NCBI RefSeq assembly: GCF_001421965.1
Contig: NZ_LMLP01000001.1
Span: forward strand, 496,001 to 560,000
From: Sphingomonas sp. Leaf67
GTDB lineage: Bacteria > Pseudomonadota > Alphaproteobacteria > Sphingomonadales > Sphingomonadaceae
DNA: 64,000 nucleotides
Direction of reading: 5' to 3'
Below are positions 7,427 through 17,700 of this stretch, one piece after another. Positions within the stretch are counted from its first letter, which is position 1. Each line of letters starts with the position of its first letter. Under the pieces are notes generated by a model. That model made no database searches, was not told the origin of the DNA, and worked only from the letters and a program-made list of their open reading frames with translations. Made by a program: the position numbers and the translations under genes.

Positions 7427-8443
7427 ATGACGCGCAGTTTTCAGCCGATCCGTGAATGGCACGACGTCGATCGACTTTGGTTCGAGACGGAGATCGTGCC
7501 GCTGCGCCAGCCCGCGGTCCTTCGCGGCATCGCCGCGTCGTGGCCGGCGGTTCGGGCCGCCCGGCAGTCGGACGAAGCGTTGCGCGACTATATCGAGGCG
7601 ACCGATCTCGGCAAACCGGTCCCCGCCTTTCTGGGGCCGCCACAGATCAACGGCAGATTCTGGTACAGCAACGACCTGCGCGGGCTGAACTATCAGCAGC
7701 GGATCGCCCCGATCGGCGAATTGCTGCGCGCGCTGATGAGCGTGCGGGACGAGGAACAGCCGCCGGCCTTCTATGCAGGCGCGGTGCCGATCGCCGAAAA
7801 CTGCCCCGATTTCGCCCGCGACAATGTGCTGGGCATTACCGGTCCGGGCGCGGTCGCGCGGCTATGGGTCGGCAACCGCGTCACCGTGTCGACCCATTTC
7901 GACATGTCGGAAAACGTCGCGGTGGTGGTCGGCGGACGGCGGCGCTTCACGCTGTTCCCGCCCGAACAAGTCCGCAACCTGTATGTCGGGCCGTTCGACT
8001 TCACCTTTGCCGGGCCGCCGGTCAGCATGGTCGACCTGCGCAATCCCGACCTCGAACGCTATCCGCGCTATGCCGAGGCGCTGGAAACCGCACTGGAGGC
8101 CGAACTCGAACCCGGCGATGCGATCTACATCCCCTATATGTGGTGGCATCAGGTCGAGGGACTGTCGCCGATCAACGTCCTCACCAACTATTGGTGGGCC
8201 CTGACACCGCGCGATTGGCAGGGGTCTCCCTTCCGCACGCTGATGCACGCGGTGATGAGCATCCGCGACCTGCCCGAGCGCGAGCGCGACATATGGCGGA
8301 CGTGGTTCGACCATTATGTCTTCGGTGCGGGCCATGACGCGGTCACCCACCTTCCGGCCGCCGGTCGCGGCGCGCTGGGCGAGATGACGCCCGACAGGGC
8401 GCAGCAGGTGAAGCATTACCTGATCGACGATTTGCGCCGTTAG
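7427..8443 (+). CDS. JmjC-like cupin (cupin_8) protein, probable Fe(II)/2-oxoglutarate oxygenase
   Basis: A 338-residue protein with the cupin_8/JmjC fold. The facial triad is visible as H157-F-D159 (VSTHFDMSENV) and H241 (YMWWHQVEGL), with a GGRRRFTLFPPEQ strand between them that is typical of factor-inhibiting-HIF-like hydroxylases. The ATG at 7427 is the first suitable start, although no strong ribosome site precedes it. The stop overlaps the convergent halogenase stop by 4 nt. Cupin_8 genes often sit beside TonB-receptor/tryptophan-halogenase loci in Caulobacter, Xanthomonas and Sphingomonas relatives. A hydroxylase acting on the same unknown substrate as the halogenases is a reasonable inference. 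Confidence 0.85.
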   Translation: MTRSFQPIREWHDVDRLWFETEIVPLRQPAVLRGIAASWPAVRAARQSDEALRDYIEATDLGKPVPAFLGPPQINGRFWYSNDLRGLNYQQRIAPIGELLRALMSVRDEEQPPAFYAGAVPIAENCPDFARDNVLGITGPGAVARLWVGNRVTVSTHFDMSENVAVVVGGRRRFTLFPPEQVRNLYVGPFDFTFAGPPVSMVDLRNPDLERYPRYAEALETALEAELEPGDAIYIPYMWWHQVEGLSPINVLTNYWWALTPRDWQGSPFRTLMHAVMSIRDLPERERDIWRTWFDHYVFGAGHDAVTHLPAAGRGALGEMTPDRAQQVKHYLIDDLRR

Positions 8444-9951
8444 GACGGGCTGCGGCAGAAGCGGTCGATGAACGCCATATGGTCGGGCATCGCCCGCACC
8501 CCCGCGTCCATCGCCCCGGCGATATGGGTCATGCGGCGATCGAGCTCCTCCGCCGACAAGATGTCGGCGATCGGGTGATGCCGCTTGGGGTGGACATTCT
8601 GCCCGTGCAGCACCGCCAGCCAGCTCGTCTCGCTGAACAGTTCGTTGTCGTGCCGGTACAGCCGCGCATTTTCGCGGAAGATGGCGATGCGTTCTTCCAG
8701 CGAAGCGGGGATCGCCATATCACGGCAGCGACGCCAGAGTGGGCTGTCGTTGCGGGCCGTCGCCTTGTAATGCAGTATCAAGAAGTCGCGGACCTGTTCA
8801 TACTCCAACCGCGTGCGCCGATTGTAATAATCGATATCCGGCTGATTGAACGACCGATCGGGGAAGTTGGTCAGCAGCCGCGCAATCCCGGTCTGGATCA
8901 GATGAATCGACGTCGATTCGAGCGGTTCGAGAAACCCCGCCGCCAGCCCGAGCGCGACGACATTCCGATCCCACGCCTTGCGTCGCACCCCCGCCGTGAA
9001 GCGCAGGAAGTTCGGGTCCGACAGCGGTGCCCCGTCGAGACCGTCGTTCAGCATCGCCAACGCCGTGTCGTCGTCGACATAGTCGGAACAATAGACATGG
9101 CCATTGCCGGTGCGTGACTGGAGCGGGATGCGCCAGCGCCAGCCGACGCTGGTCGCAGTCGCGCGGGTATATGGCGTCGGATCGCCGACGCGGGCGCAGG
9201 GCCGCGCCACCGCCCGGTCGCACGGCAGCCATTCGCGCCAGTCGTCATAGCCCGCGTTCAACGCGCCTTCGATCAACAGCCCGCGAAAGCCCGAGCAGTC
9301 GATGAACATGTCACCCGCGACGCTGCTGCCATCGTCGAGCACGACATGATCGACATGGCCGTTCGCACCGTTCAGCGTGACGTCGACGATCCGCCCCTCG
9401 GTCCGCACCACGCCCGCCGCTTCGGCACGTTCGCGCAAATATTTGGCGTAGAGCGCGGCATCGAACTGAAACGCGTAGCTGATGCCGGCCAGCGGCGATC
9501 CGCGGCGCGACGGATCGGGCCGCATGAACTTGCCCGCCCGCGCCGCACCGACGCCGATGCTGAAGCGATCGAGCGGCAATGTGCCCCCCGCCTGGGCATG
9601 GCGATACCAGAAATGGTGGAAATGGATGCCCTCCATCTCCTGCCCATAGGTGCCGAAGGGGTGGATATAGCGCTCGCCGATCTGCCCCCAATCGACGAAT
9701 TCGATGCCCAGCTTGAACGTCGCGCAGGTCCGGCGGACGAATTCATCCTCGTCGATGCCGAGCAGGCGATTGAAATACTGGATGTGCGGGATCGTCGCCT
9801 CGCCGACGCCGACCGTGCCGATCGCTTCGGATTCGACGACGCGGATCGCCATGCCGCTGCCGGCCAGCATATGCGACAGCGCCGCCGCCGCCATCCATCC
9901 CGCCGTGCCGCCGCCGACGATCACGATGCCGCGGATGTTCGCCTCGCTCAT
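8440..9951 (-). CDS. flavin-dependent tryptophan halogenase family protein (copy 1)
   Basis: A 503-residue protein with all landmarks of the PF04820 flavin-dependent halogenases: the FAD motif IVGGGTAGWM at residues 11-20, VGVGEATIP at 47-55, the catalytic lysine K80 (in ATFKLGIEF, equivalent to PrnA K79), the family motif W271-R-W273-R-I-P, and E345-S346 within GFLEPLESTSIHL, matching PrnA E346/S347. It should use FADH2, O2 and halide to halogenate an electron-rich ring. It is last in the four-gene operon, overlapping the upstream copy by ATGA. No flavin reductase gene is seen in the window. Relatives beside TonB receptors, such as BrvH, act as indole brominases in vitro; the natural substrate here is unknown. 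Confidence 0.92.
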   Translation of the reverse strand: MSEANIRGIVIVGGGTAGWMAAAALSHMLAGSGMAIRVVESEAIGTVGVGEATIPHIQYFNRLLGIDEDEFVRRTCATFKLGIEFVDWGQIGERYIHPFGTYGQEMEGIHFHHFWYRHAQAGGTLPLDRFSIGVGAARAGKFMRPDPSRRGSPLAGISYAFQFDAALYAKYLRERAEAAGVVRTEGRIVDVTLNGANGHVDHVVLDDGSSVAGDMFIDCSGFRGLLIEGALNAGYDDWREWLPCDRAVARPCARVGDPTPYTRATATSVGWRWRIPLQSRTGNGHVYCSDYVDDDTALAMLNDGLDGAPLSDPNFLRFTAGVRRKAWDRNVVALGLAAGFLEPLESTSIHLIQTGIARLLTNFPDRSFNQPDIDYYNRRTRLEYEQVRDFLILHYKATARNDSPLWRRCRDMAIPASLEERIAIFRENARLYRHDNELFSETSWLAVLHGQNVHPKRHHPIADILSAEELDRRMTHIAGAMDAGVRAMPDHMAFIDRFCRSPS

Positions 9952-11462
9952 GCCGCCATCGCCGGTGCCGGGCAGTAGCGGGCGAGGAAGTCGCCATGCG
10001 TCGGCATCCGCGCCACCGCCGCCGCCATCGCGTCTCGCATCGATGCGAGACTGCGCGCGACATCGCGTTCGGGCAGCGTCGCGACGATCGGATCGGACGA
10101 CGTCGGCACGATCCCCTGCCCCAGCATCACGGCGACCCAGCTCGGCCGGGTGAACAGCTCGTCATTGTAACGGAACACGCGTCCGGTTTCGCGGAACAGT
10201 TCGATCTTGTGAAGCAGCGTATCGGGCAGTCGCATGGTGCGGCAATGGTTCCAGAACGGCGTATCGTCGCGCGTGGTCGCTGCATAATGCAGGATGATGA
10301 AGTCGCGTACCTGTTCGAACTCGGTGCGCATATGGCGGTTATATTCGGTGCGCAGGATTTCCGGAATGTCGCCGCGCGGGAACAGCGAGATGAACCGGCT
10401 GATCCCCTCCTGAATCAGATAGATCGACGTCGATTCGAGCGGTTCGAGAAACCCCGCCGCCAGCCCGATCGCGATGCAGTTGCCCGACCAGAAGGTCTCG
10501 CGACATCCCGCCCTGAACCGAATGCGACGCGGATCGGCAAGCGCGGGCGCATCGAGACCGGCCAGCAGCGTCGCGCTCGCCGCTTCCTCGGTCGTGAAGG
10601 CGCTGGCAAAGATATGACCGTTGCCGACCCGTCGCTGCGTCGGGATGCGCCATTGCCAGCCGGCATCGCGCGCGGTCGCGCGGGTATAGGGGGTCGGCGG
10701 CCCGGCATGTTCGCTCGGCACCGCCAGCGCGGTATCGCACGGCAGCCAGTGGCTCCAGTCGACGAACCCGCTGCCCAGCGCCTCGCCCGCGAGCAGCGCC
10801 CGGAACCCGGTGCAGTCGAAGAAGAAATCGCCCGCGACCACGCGTCCGTCGGCGAGGGTCAGGCGGGTGATCGCGCCATCCGCCCCCTGCCCGACCGCAC
10901 CGACGATCCCCTCGATACGAACGACCCCGCGCTTCTCGGCATAGCGGCGCAGGAACCGCGCATAGAGCGTCGCGTCGAAATGATAGGCATAGCGGATCTG
11001 CGACAGCACCGATCGGGGGTTCGGGTCGGGCAGCGCGAACCTGCCAGCCCGTGCCGCTACCGCGCACAGGCTGTATTCCTCGATCGGTTGCGGCGCGCCA
11101 TGCTCGCGGGCGCGCAGCCAATATTGGTGGAAGTCGATCCCCTGCATGTCGACGCCATGCTGGCCGAAGGGATGGACATAGCGATCGCCCCTGGTACCCC
11201 AGTCGACGAATTCGATGCCCAGTTTGAACGTCGCCTGCGTTGCGGCCATGAACTCGGCCTCGTCGACGCCCAGCATCTGGTTGAAGGCGAGGATGTCGGG
11301 GATCGTCGCCTCGCCCACCCCGACCGTGCCGATCGCGTCGGATTCGACCAGCGTGATCGCGACGTCCTTCGGATCGAGCAGGCTCGACAGCGCGGCGGCG
11401 GTCATCCACCCCGCCGATCCGCCGCCGACGATCACGATCCGGCGCAACAGCGGCGCGCTCAT
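9948..11462 (-). CDS. flavin-dependent tryptophan halogenase family protein (copy 2)
   Basis: A 504-residue paralogue of its neighbours. It keeps the FAD-binding IVGGGSAGWM, the VGVGEATIP loop, the catalytic lysine at residue 80 (ATFKLGIEFVDWG), the halogenase signature GWQWRIPTQ and the active-site GFLEPLESTSIYL. It differs from copies 1 and 4 in variable loops, for example the run around WLRAREHGAPQPIEEYS, which would lie near the substrate cavity. This suggests a different substrate or regiochemistry within the same pathway. It overlaps the genes on both sides by 4 nt, so all copies are probably made from one mRNA starting before 14419. Catalytic competence is expected from the motifs but not proven. 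Confidence 0.92.
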   Translation of the reverse strand: MSAPLLRRIVIVGGGSAGWMTAAALSSLLDPKDVAITLVESDAIGTVGVGEATIPDILAFNQMLGVDEAEFMAATQATFKLGIEFVDWGTRGDRYVHPFGQHGVDMQGIDFHQYWLRAREHGAPQPIEEYSLCAVAARAGRFALPDPNPRSVLSQIRYAYHFDATLYARFLRRYAEKRGVVRIEGIVGAVGQGADGAITRLTLADGRVVAGDFFFDCTGFRALLAGEALGSGFVDWSHWLPCDTALAVPSEHAGPPTPYTRATARDAGWQWRIPTQRRVGNGHIFASAFTTEEAASATLLAGLDAPALADPRRIRFRAGCRETFWSGNCIAIGLAAGFLEPLESTSIYLIQEGISRFISLFPRGDIPEILRTEYNRHMRTEFEQVRDFIILHYAATTRDDTPFWNHCRTMRLPDTLLHKIELFRETGRVFRYNDELFTRPSWVAVMLGQGIVPTSSDPIVATLPERDVARSLASMRDAMAAAVARMPTHGDFLARYCPAPAMAA

Positions 11463-12892
11463 ACCATTCCCCGCTTCAGATATTGTTCGAGTTGCGCGCG
11501 ATAGATGCGCGCGGGCGGCAGCTTCGCCACCGCCTGTTCGATGTCGCGCTCCATGGTCGACAGATATTGCCGCACGCGACCCGGATCGGCACGATCGGCC
11601 AGCCGGTCGTGCCGCCGGGGCCGCGATCCCAGCCCGAGATGCAGGATCGTCCAGTCCTCCGGGTGAAAGGGTTCGAGGTCATAGGCAACCAGCACCCCGC
11701 GATCGGCGAACATCGTCAGCTTGCGCGCCAGCTTCTCCGGCACCGGTTCCGCCGTCGCCGCCTGCCAATAGGGGCCGTCGGGCAGTCCTTCAGCGGTGAA
11801 GAACGCCCGCTGGAACAGGTCGGCGTGGTCGTGATCGTCGGCGAACCGGCGATCATATTCGCGAGCTTCTACACCCATGTCAGCCCGCGTCGGGATCAGC
11901 GTCAGCAGCCGTTCGATATCGCGTTCCAGCAGCAGCATCGGTGCCGGCGTCAGCGGTTCCACCACCGCCGCCGCCTGTCCGATGCCGACGCAATTGCCGA
12001 CCCAGCCGTGCGACCGTCGACCGATCGTCGCCGCGACGTCACCGGTACCCGCCGCCGACACCCGCATCCGCCGGACGCGCCCTTTCAACGGGGTCTCGCT
12101 CTGCCAGCCATCGGGCGTCGCCCGCACCGTCCGCAGCGGCGTTTCGTCGGTGCCGGCATCGTCCTCGACCGCCAGCGCGATCCGTCGCGTCCCCTGCCAG
12201 TCCGGCGCAAGTGCCGACAGCAATACCGCCGGCGGGCCGCTGCCATCGACATACAGGTCGGCAGTCAGCAGCCGGCCATCATCCAGCAGCACGCCCGCGA
12301 TCGCACCGTCCGCAACCTCGACACCGACGACCGTACCGCCGACCCGCTCGACCCGCCCCGCCGGCACCGCCGCGACGAACAGCGCGGCATAGTCGACCGG
12401 GTCGAATTGATAGCCATATTCGGCGCGCGCCAGCGGGTGCTGGCCGTCGCCCTCGCGCGGCGGATGCACGAATACGCCGCGCCGCGCCGCCTGTATCCCG
12501 GCGACATAGGGCGTGATCGCGTCCGTTCCGACCAACGCCAGATACTGATGCAGCTGAATCCCGTCGATCACCGGAAACGGCAGCGCAAATCCCTGCATCC
12601 AGCCGCGCCCGCCCCAATCGGCATAGCGCGTCCCCCAGGAAAAGCTCGTATCGCTCGTCACGATCAGTCGCCGCTCATCGACCCCGGCCGACAGGTTGAA
12701 GGCATAGGCCGATGGCGCGGTCACGCTGCCATAGAACAGGTCGCTCCCCCGCTGGTCGCCTGCATCGACGCGCACGATCGCGACCTGCGGCGGCAATTGC
12801 ATCGCCAGCGCCGCCACGGTCATCTCGGCGGCCAGCCCGCTGCCGCACACCATTATGCGTCCGACCGCTGCAGAGGTTTCCAACGCCTGCAT
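11459..12892 (-). CDS. degenerate tryptophan-halogenase homologue (probable pseudo-enzyme)
   Basis: A 477-residue member of the same fold, recognisable from the aligned DWGGRGWMQGFALPF, YGYQFDPVDYAALF, LYVDGSG and GNCVGIGQAAAVVEPL segments, but with its active site eroded. The FAD glycine motif reads GSGLAA instead of GGGTAG, VGVGEATIP is replaced by YGSVTAPSA, the catalytic lysine is S85 (TSFSWG), the WxWxIP motif is WQSETP, and the catalytic E-S pair is T315-P316. The reading frame is intact, with no stop or frameshift, and it sits inside the operon (6 nt after copy 4, ATGA overlap with copy 2). Retention of an open frame suggests a selected role, perhaps as a structural or regulatory partner of the active copies. 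Confidence 0.85.
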   Translation of the reverse strand: MQALETSAAVGRIMVCGSGLAAEMTVAALAMQLPPQVAIVRVDAGDQRGSDLFYGSVTAPSAYAFNLSAGVDERRLIVTSDTSFSWGTRYADWGGRGWMQGFALPFPVIDGIQLHQYLALVGTDAITPYVAGIQAARRGVFVHPPREGDGQHPLARAEYGYQFDPVDYAALFVAAVPAGRVERVGGTVVGVEVADGAIAGVLLDDGRLLTADLYVDGSGPPAVLLSALAPDWQGTRRIALAVEDDAGTDETPLRTVRATPDGWQSETPLKGRVRRMRVSAAGTGDVAATIGRRSHGWVGNCVGIGQAAAVVEPLTPAPMLLLERDIERLLTLIPTRADMGVEAREYDRRFADDHDHADLFQRAFFTAEGLPDGPYWQAATAEPVPEKLARKLTMFADRGVLVAYDLEPFHPEDWTILHLGLGSRPRRHDRLADRADPGRVRQYLSTMERDIEQAVAKLPPARIYRAQLEQYLKRGMV

Positions 12893-12898
12893 CGTGCG

Positions 12899-14419
12899 TC
12901 AGGCCGCCAGACCGGCCGCGGCCGGCGATCGGCGGATATAGTCGGCATGATCGGGCGTGGCCTGCACCGCCTGCGCCACCGCACGCCGCAGCGCCGCCGC
13001 CCGCGCCGCGATCGTCGCATCGCCCTGCGCCAGCACGCGCGGATCATATCCCTTTGGCATCAGCCTCTGCCCCAGCATCACCGCCACCCAGCTGGGCGGC
13101 AGGAACAATCCGAACTGATAGGGTACGACATAGCCGCGCGTCAGCCACGCATCGATCTTCGCCTGCAAGCTGTCGGGCAGGGTCAACGCGCGGAAATGCC
13201 GCCACATCTCGCTGTCCTCGCGCTCGGTCGCGACATAGTGGAGCAACAGGAAGTCGCGCACCCGTTCGAAATGCAGCGCCATCCGCCGGTTATATTCGGC
13301 GATATCGCCCGCATCGAAGCGGCGTGTCGGGAACAGCGCCAGCAATTCGGTGATGCCATCCTGGATCAGATGGATCGACGTCGATTCAAGCGGTTCGAGG
13401 AACCCGCTGGCCAGCCCGATCGCGACGACGTTGCGCTTCCAGAAATCGCGCCGTCGCCCCGTCGTAAAGCGCAGCCGTCGCGGCTCGGCCTGCATCGGCG
13501 CGTCGAGATTGGCGATCAGCTGGTCCTGTGCGTCGTCTTCGGAAATGAAGCTGCTGCAATAGACATGACCGTTGCCGACCCGGTGCTGCAACGGAATCCG
13601 CCACTGCCACCCCGCCGTTCGCGCCGTCGCGCGGGTATAGGGGCCGAGCGGCGAGCAACTGTCGGTCGGTACCGCGACCGCCCGGTTGCACGGCAGCCAG
13701 TTGCTCCAGTCGTCATAGCCCGACTGGAGCGCCCCTTCGATCAGCAGCCCGCGAAACCCCGAACAGTCGACGAACAGATCGGCTTCCAGCACCCGCCCAT
13801 CGGCCAGCGTCACGTTGCGGACGTGACCACTCTCGCCGTGCAGCGCGACGTCGACCACCTTGCCCTCGATCCGCTCGACGCCGCGTGTCTCGGCATAGCG
13901 GCGCAGGAAGCGGGCATAGAGCGAGGCGTCGAACTGATAGGCATAGCCGAAGCTCGATTCGACCTGCCGTACGTCGCTGCCCGGATGGCGGAAGCGGTTG
14001 TGTTCGGCGGCGATCACCGGGAACGAATATTCGTCCAACCGGGTCGCATCGCCCAGTTCGCGCAGTCGCAGCCATTGATGGTAGAACGGGATACTGTCGT
14101 CGGTCGGTCCGTAATTGCCGAACGGATGGATGTAGCGGTCGCCGATTCGACCCCAGTCGCAAAACTCGATGCCCAGCTTGTACGTCGCCTCGGTCGCCCG
14201 CATCAGGTCCGCTTCCGCGATACCGAGCGTCGTATTGAACGCCCGGATGTGCGGCAGCGTCGCTTCGCCGACGCCGACCGTTCCGATTTCGTCCGATTCG
14301 ATCAACTGTACCCGTACGCCCAGCCCCTGCAGCCTGTTCGCAAGCGCAGCGGCGGTCATCCACCCGGCGGTACCGCCACCGACGATACAGACCCGTTCGA
14401 TCTCCTCCCGTCCGCTCAC
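12899..14419 (-). CDS. flavin-dependent tryptophan halogenase family protein (copy 4, first in operon)
   Basis: A 506-residue protein with intact motifs: CIVGGGTAGWM at 11-21, VGVGEATLP, catalytic lysine K81 (ATYKLGIEFCDWG), GWQWRIPLQHRVGNGHVY and GFLEPLESTSIHLIQ. It starts with GTG at 14419; no in-frame ATG lies in the conserved N-terminus and no strong ribosome site is visible, so translation may be modest. It heads the four-gene operon and is divergent from the TonB-dependent receptor across 14420-14776. Overall it resembles copy 1 most closely. As with the other copies, the sequence shows a halogenase chemistry but does not reveal the substrate or which halide is used. Confidence 0.92.
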   Translation of the reverse strand: MSGREEIERVCIVGGGTAGWMTAAALANRLQGLGVRVQLIESDEIGTVGVGEATLPHIRAFNTTLGIAEADLMRATEATYKLGIEFCDWGRIGDRYIHPFGNYGPTDDSIPFYHQWLRLRELGDATRLDEYSFPVIAAEHNRFRHPGSDVRQVESSFGYAYQFDASLYARFLRRYAETRGVERIEGKVVDVALHGESGHVRNVTLADGRVLEADLFVDCSGFRGLLIEGALQSGYDDWSNWLPCNRAVAVPTDSCSPLGPYTRATARTAGWQWRIPLQHRVGNGHVYCSSFISEDDAQDQLIANLDAPMQAEPRRLRFTTGRRRDFWKRNVVAIGLASGFLEPLESTSIHLIQDGITELLALFPTRRFDAGDIAEYNRRMALHFERVRDFLLLHYVATEREDSEMWRHFRALTLPDSLQAKIDAWLTRGYVVPYQFGLFLPPSWVAVMLGQRLMPKGYDPRVLAQGDATIAARAAALRRAVAQAVQATPDHADYIRRSPAAAGLAA

Positions 14420-14776
14420 GCTGCGCCTGACCTGGTTTCCCCGAAATCCGCCATTCTACCGTCCTCTTCAACAGTCACGACACGCCGCACAAGATTTCGC
14501 ACAGTTACCACTGTATTTCGCTGCGATGCAGCACGCATTGTATACGTAATGTTATTCTTATCGACAAAGAAAGCGTCGCTGGCGGACAATTGTCAACGAT
14601 GTCGGCTAAATATGTTACCGCTATCTTGCCGGGGTAAATCGAATCCTTTATGCGTCCGATCGTTGCCCCACCATTGCCAGCCGCGTCGTATCAAGAAACG
14701 ACAACGAGCAGCAAGGATTGGGCACAGGGGACACCAGGCGGCGCGCAAAGACGCCGCACAGGGAGGGGATTGATTG
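14420..14776. promoter_or_regulatory. divergent promoter region between halogenase operon and TonB receptor
   Basis: This 357-nt region is richer in A/T than its flanks and has no coding sequence I can support. It contains a perfect 10-bp palindrome, GACAATTGTC, at 14585-14594. The palindrome overlaps a possible -35 (TTGTCA, 14590-14595) with TATGTT 15 nt further on as a weak -10 for the receptor. ATTGTATACGTAAT at 14537-14550 contains the GTATAC palindrome, a core seen in GntR-type operators. A GGGAGGGG ribosome site ends the region before the receptor ATG. The operator assignments are guesses from symmetry alone. Confidence 0.45.
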
Positions 14777-17700
14777 ATGAAGATGCAGGTACTCGCGTAT
14801 CCGTCGCGCTCGGCTAAACGGTTGCTGATGGCCACCTCGGCGCTGACATTGGCGCTGACACCGGCGGCTGGCTTCGCCCAGACGGCGATCACGCCGCCCG
14901 AAGAGAAGGTTCCCTCGCCGCTGGCAAATGCGCAGGATGCGACGCCCGAGGGTGAAATCGTTGTTACCGGCATCCGCGCCGCGCTCGAATCAGCCAAGGA
15001 AATCAAGCGCCGCTCATCGACCTTCGTCGATTCGATCACCGCATCGGACATTGCGACGCTGCCCGACCTTTCGGTCGCCGAAGCGATCGGTCGTATTCCG
15101 GGCGTGACCATCTCGCGGTTCCCGACCAATGGCGGCAGCCCCGACTTTCCATCCCCCGAAGGCCGCGGCAACCTTGTGCGCGGCCTCGGCTTCGTGCGTT
15201 CGGAATTCAATGGTCGGGACGCCTTCTCCGCCAATGGCGGTCGCTCGCTCGACTTCTCCAGCATTCCGCCCGAGCTGGTCGGCGGCGTCGACGTCTACAA
15301 GAACCAGAGCGCCGACCTGATCGAAGGCGGCATCGGCGGCACGATCAACCTGCGCACGCTAGAACCCTTTGACAGCAAGAAGGACCTGTTCGTCGTCGCG
15401 TTCGACGGCACGTTTTCCGACCTTCGCGAAAAATGGTCGCCGCAGGGGAGCATCACCGCGGGCAAGCGCTGGAAAACCGGCATCGGTGAAATCGGCATCC
15501 TCGGTTCCTATTCGCGCTCGCGGCTCGATTCGCGGATCAACGGCTGGCAGCAGAGCCCGCCGATCCCGCGCGTCCTCGACGCCAACGGCAACGTCCCCGA
15601 AACCGGCAACTTTAACGACGACAACCGGACCAACGAATTCATCGGTGCCGATCCGTCGCGCATCGTCGGCATCACGCCCGGCTTCCAGCTGCGCAACACC
15701 GACTTCGATCGCGACCGCATCAGCTATTACGGCGCAGTGCAGTGGCGCAACGACAGCCTCCAGGCGACGTTCAAGTATATTCGCGTCGAAACCAAGATCA
15801 ACAGCACCGAACGGACGCTGGAATGGTTCCCCGACCATAATGGCGGCGTCCAGATCGGCGTCCAGAACATGCAGCTGAACAAGAACTGGGGTTCCAGCGG
15901 GCTGCCCATGTGCAGCGGCCCCGGCGGTCGTCCGGTCGCCCCCGGCGATTGCGAAACCCTGTATCCGGTACAGGGCGGCCTGATGGAATCGGGCCTCGTC
16001 ACCAGCAACAACGATTCATGGACCGGTGCGCGCGGCCGCGACATCGGCATGCTCGGCGTCGGCAAGCAGGAAGAAGCGACCACCGAAGACTTCAGCCTGA
16101 ACCTGAAATGGACCGCGAGCGAGCGGCTGTTCGTGACCGTGGACGGTCAATATACGAAGGCCGACGCCCGGCAACGGCAGATCTGGGGTGGCATGAACAG
16201 CTACTTCAACTATTCGGTGAAGCCGGACCTCGATCACCCGCGCGTCGAATTCTTCATCGATCCCACGCACCGCTTCAATCCCGGCAATACGCGCTTTTCT
16301 GGCGACCGTGATCCGGTGACCACAAACGGCGTCATCACCACGCCGGGCGTGTTCATTCCGACGCCGACCAGTTCAAGCGACTTTAACGGTGCCAATTTCC
16401 AGTTCGCCGCCGACCAGTTCCAGAACGGCGAAGGCGACCTGTACTCGCTGCGTGGCGACCTGAGCTACGACGTGTCGGGCGCGGACGGCCTTGCCGGCTG
16501 GTTCGACAGCGTGAAGTTCGGTGCCCGTTTCGCCGAACGCAGCCAGGTCAATTCGGAAATGGCGCTGAACTGGGGTGCGATCGCGCCGGCATGGGCCGGC
16601 GGCTATGGCATCGCCGGCACGTTCCAGAACCCGAACAAGGGTTTTGAAGCGGTCAGCTTCAAGGACTTCTTCCGTGGCGACGGCGTCATACAGGGCAGCA
16701 ACACCGACTTCGTCTTCGTGAACCAGAATATCCTCAACGACTATTCCGCGTTTCGCAAATATATCGCCAGCGAACCACAGCTGGCGACACTGGGTAGCTG
16801 GGTCCCGCGCGGCATCGATAACGGCACGCGCTTCGGCCAGGGCGTCTATCGTCCGGAGGATACGTCGGACATCACGGAGCGGACGAAGAACGCCTATGTC
16901 CGCGTCGACTTCAAACATGATTTCGACGGCGGCATGTCGATCGACGGCAATATCGGCGTGCGGTACGTTCGTACCGAACTGCAATCGTCAGGCTTCCAGG
17001 CCTTCCGGCCGTTCAATCCCGATCTGCCGTCCTGCAGCCTTACCGGCGGTCCGGGGCAGCAGAATTGCCAATACACGTTCGACCCGGACACCGGTAAGCG
17101 GCTGCGCACCGACGACGCCGAAAGCCGCGACGACATTCGCGACTTCGCGCCGCAGGCAGTTGCCTATGCAGAGCAGGCCGCGATCCCGACCACGCTCAAC
17201 CTCGTCGACGAACGGTGGCTGCCGTCGTTCAACATGAAGTTCAACCTCAACCGCGAGATGCTGTTCCGCTTCGGCTACAGCAAGGGGCTGAGCCGACCGA
17301 ACGTGCAGGATCTGCGCGCGTCGCAGGAATATGTGGTCACCACCACCACCACCCGGTACGACCAGATCACCGACCGGAACGACCCGCTATTCGGCGTGGA
17401 TCGCGGTGCGCAGGACGTCTCGGCCAGCGAAATCCGCGTCAGCCGCGGCAACCCGTTCCTGAAGCCGACGACCGCCGACAGCTTCGACCTTTCGTACGAA
17501 TGGTATTTCAAGGGCGGCTATCTGTCGGTCGCGGGCTTCTACAAGAGCCTGTCGAACATCATCACCAACGGCGACCTGTCGCTGGGAACGACGACCCTCG
17601 ACGGCAAGACCCTGAACATCGTCTACAACGGCGCGGTCAATCAGGCGAAAGCCAAGGTGAAGGGCGTCGAGGTCGGGTATCAGCAGTTCTTCGACTTCCT

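Noticed and set aside
13713-14471. Long minus-strand frame overlapping the first halogenase gene
   Set aside because: It is an alternate frame of the halogenase; the conserved FAD, Lys and WxWxIP motifs are in the other frame.
11483-14773. 1096-codon plus-strand frame opposite two halogenase genes
   Set aside because: It is antisense to genes with strong family motifs; the length results from high GC and few stops. Its Arg/His/Gln-rich composition is typical of shadows.
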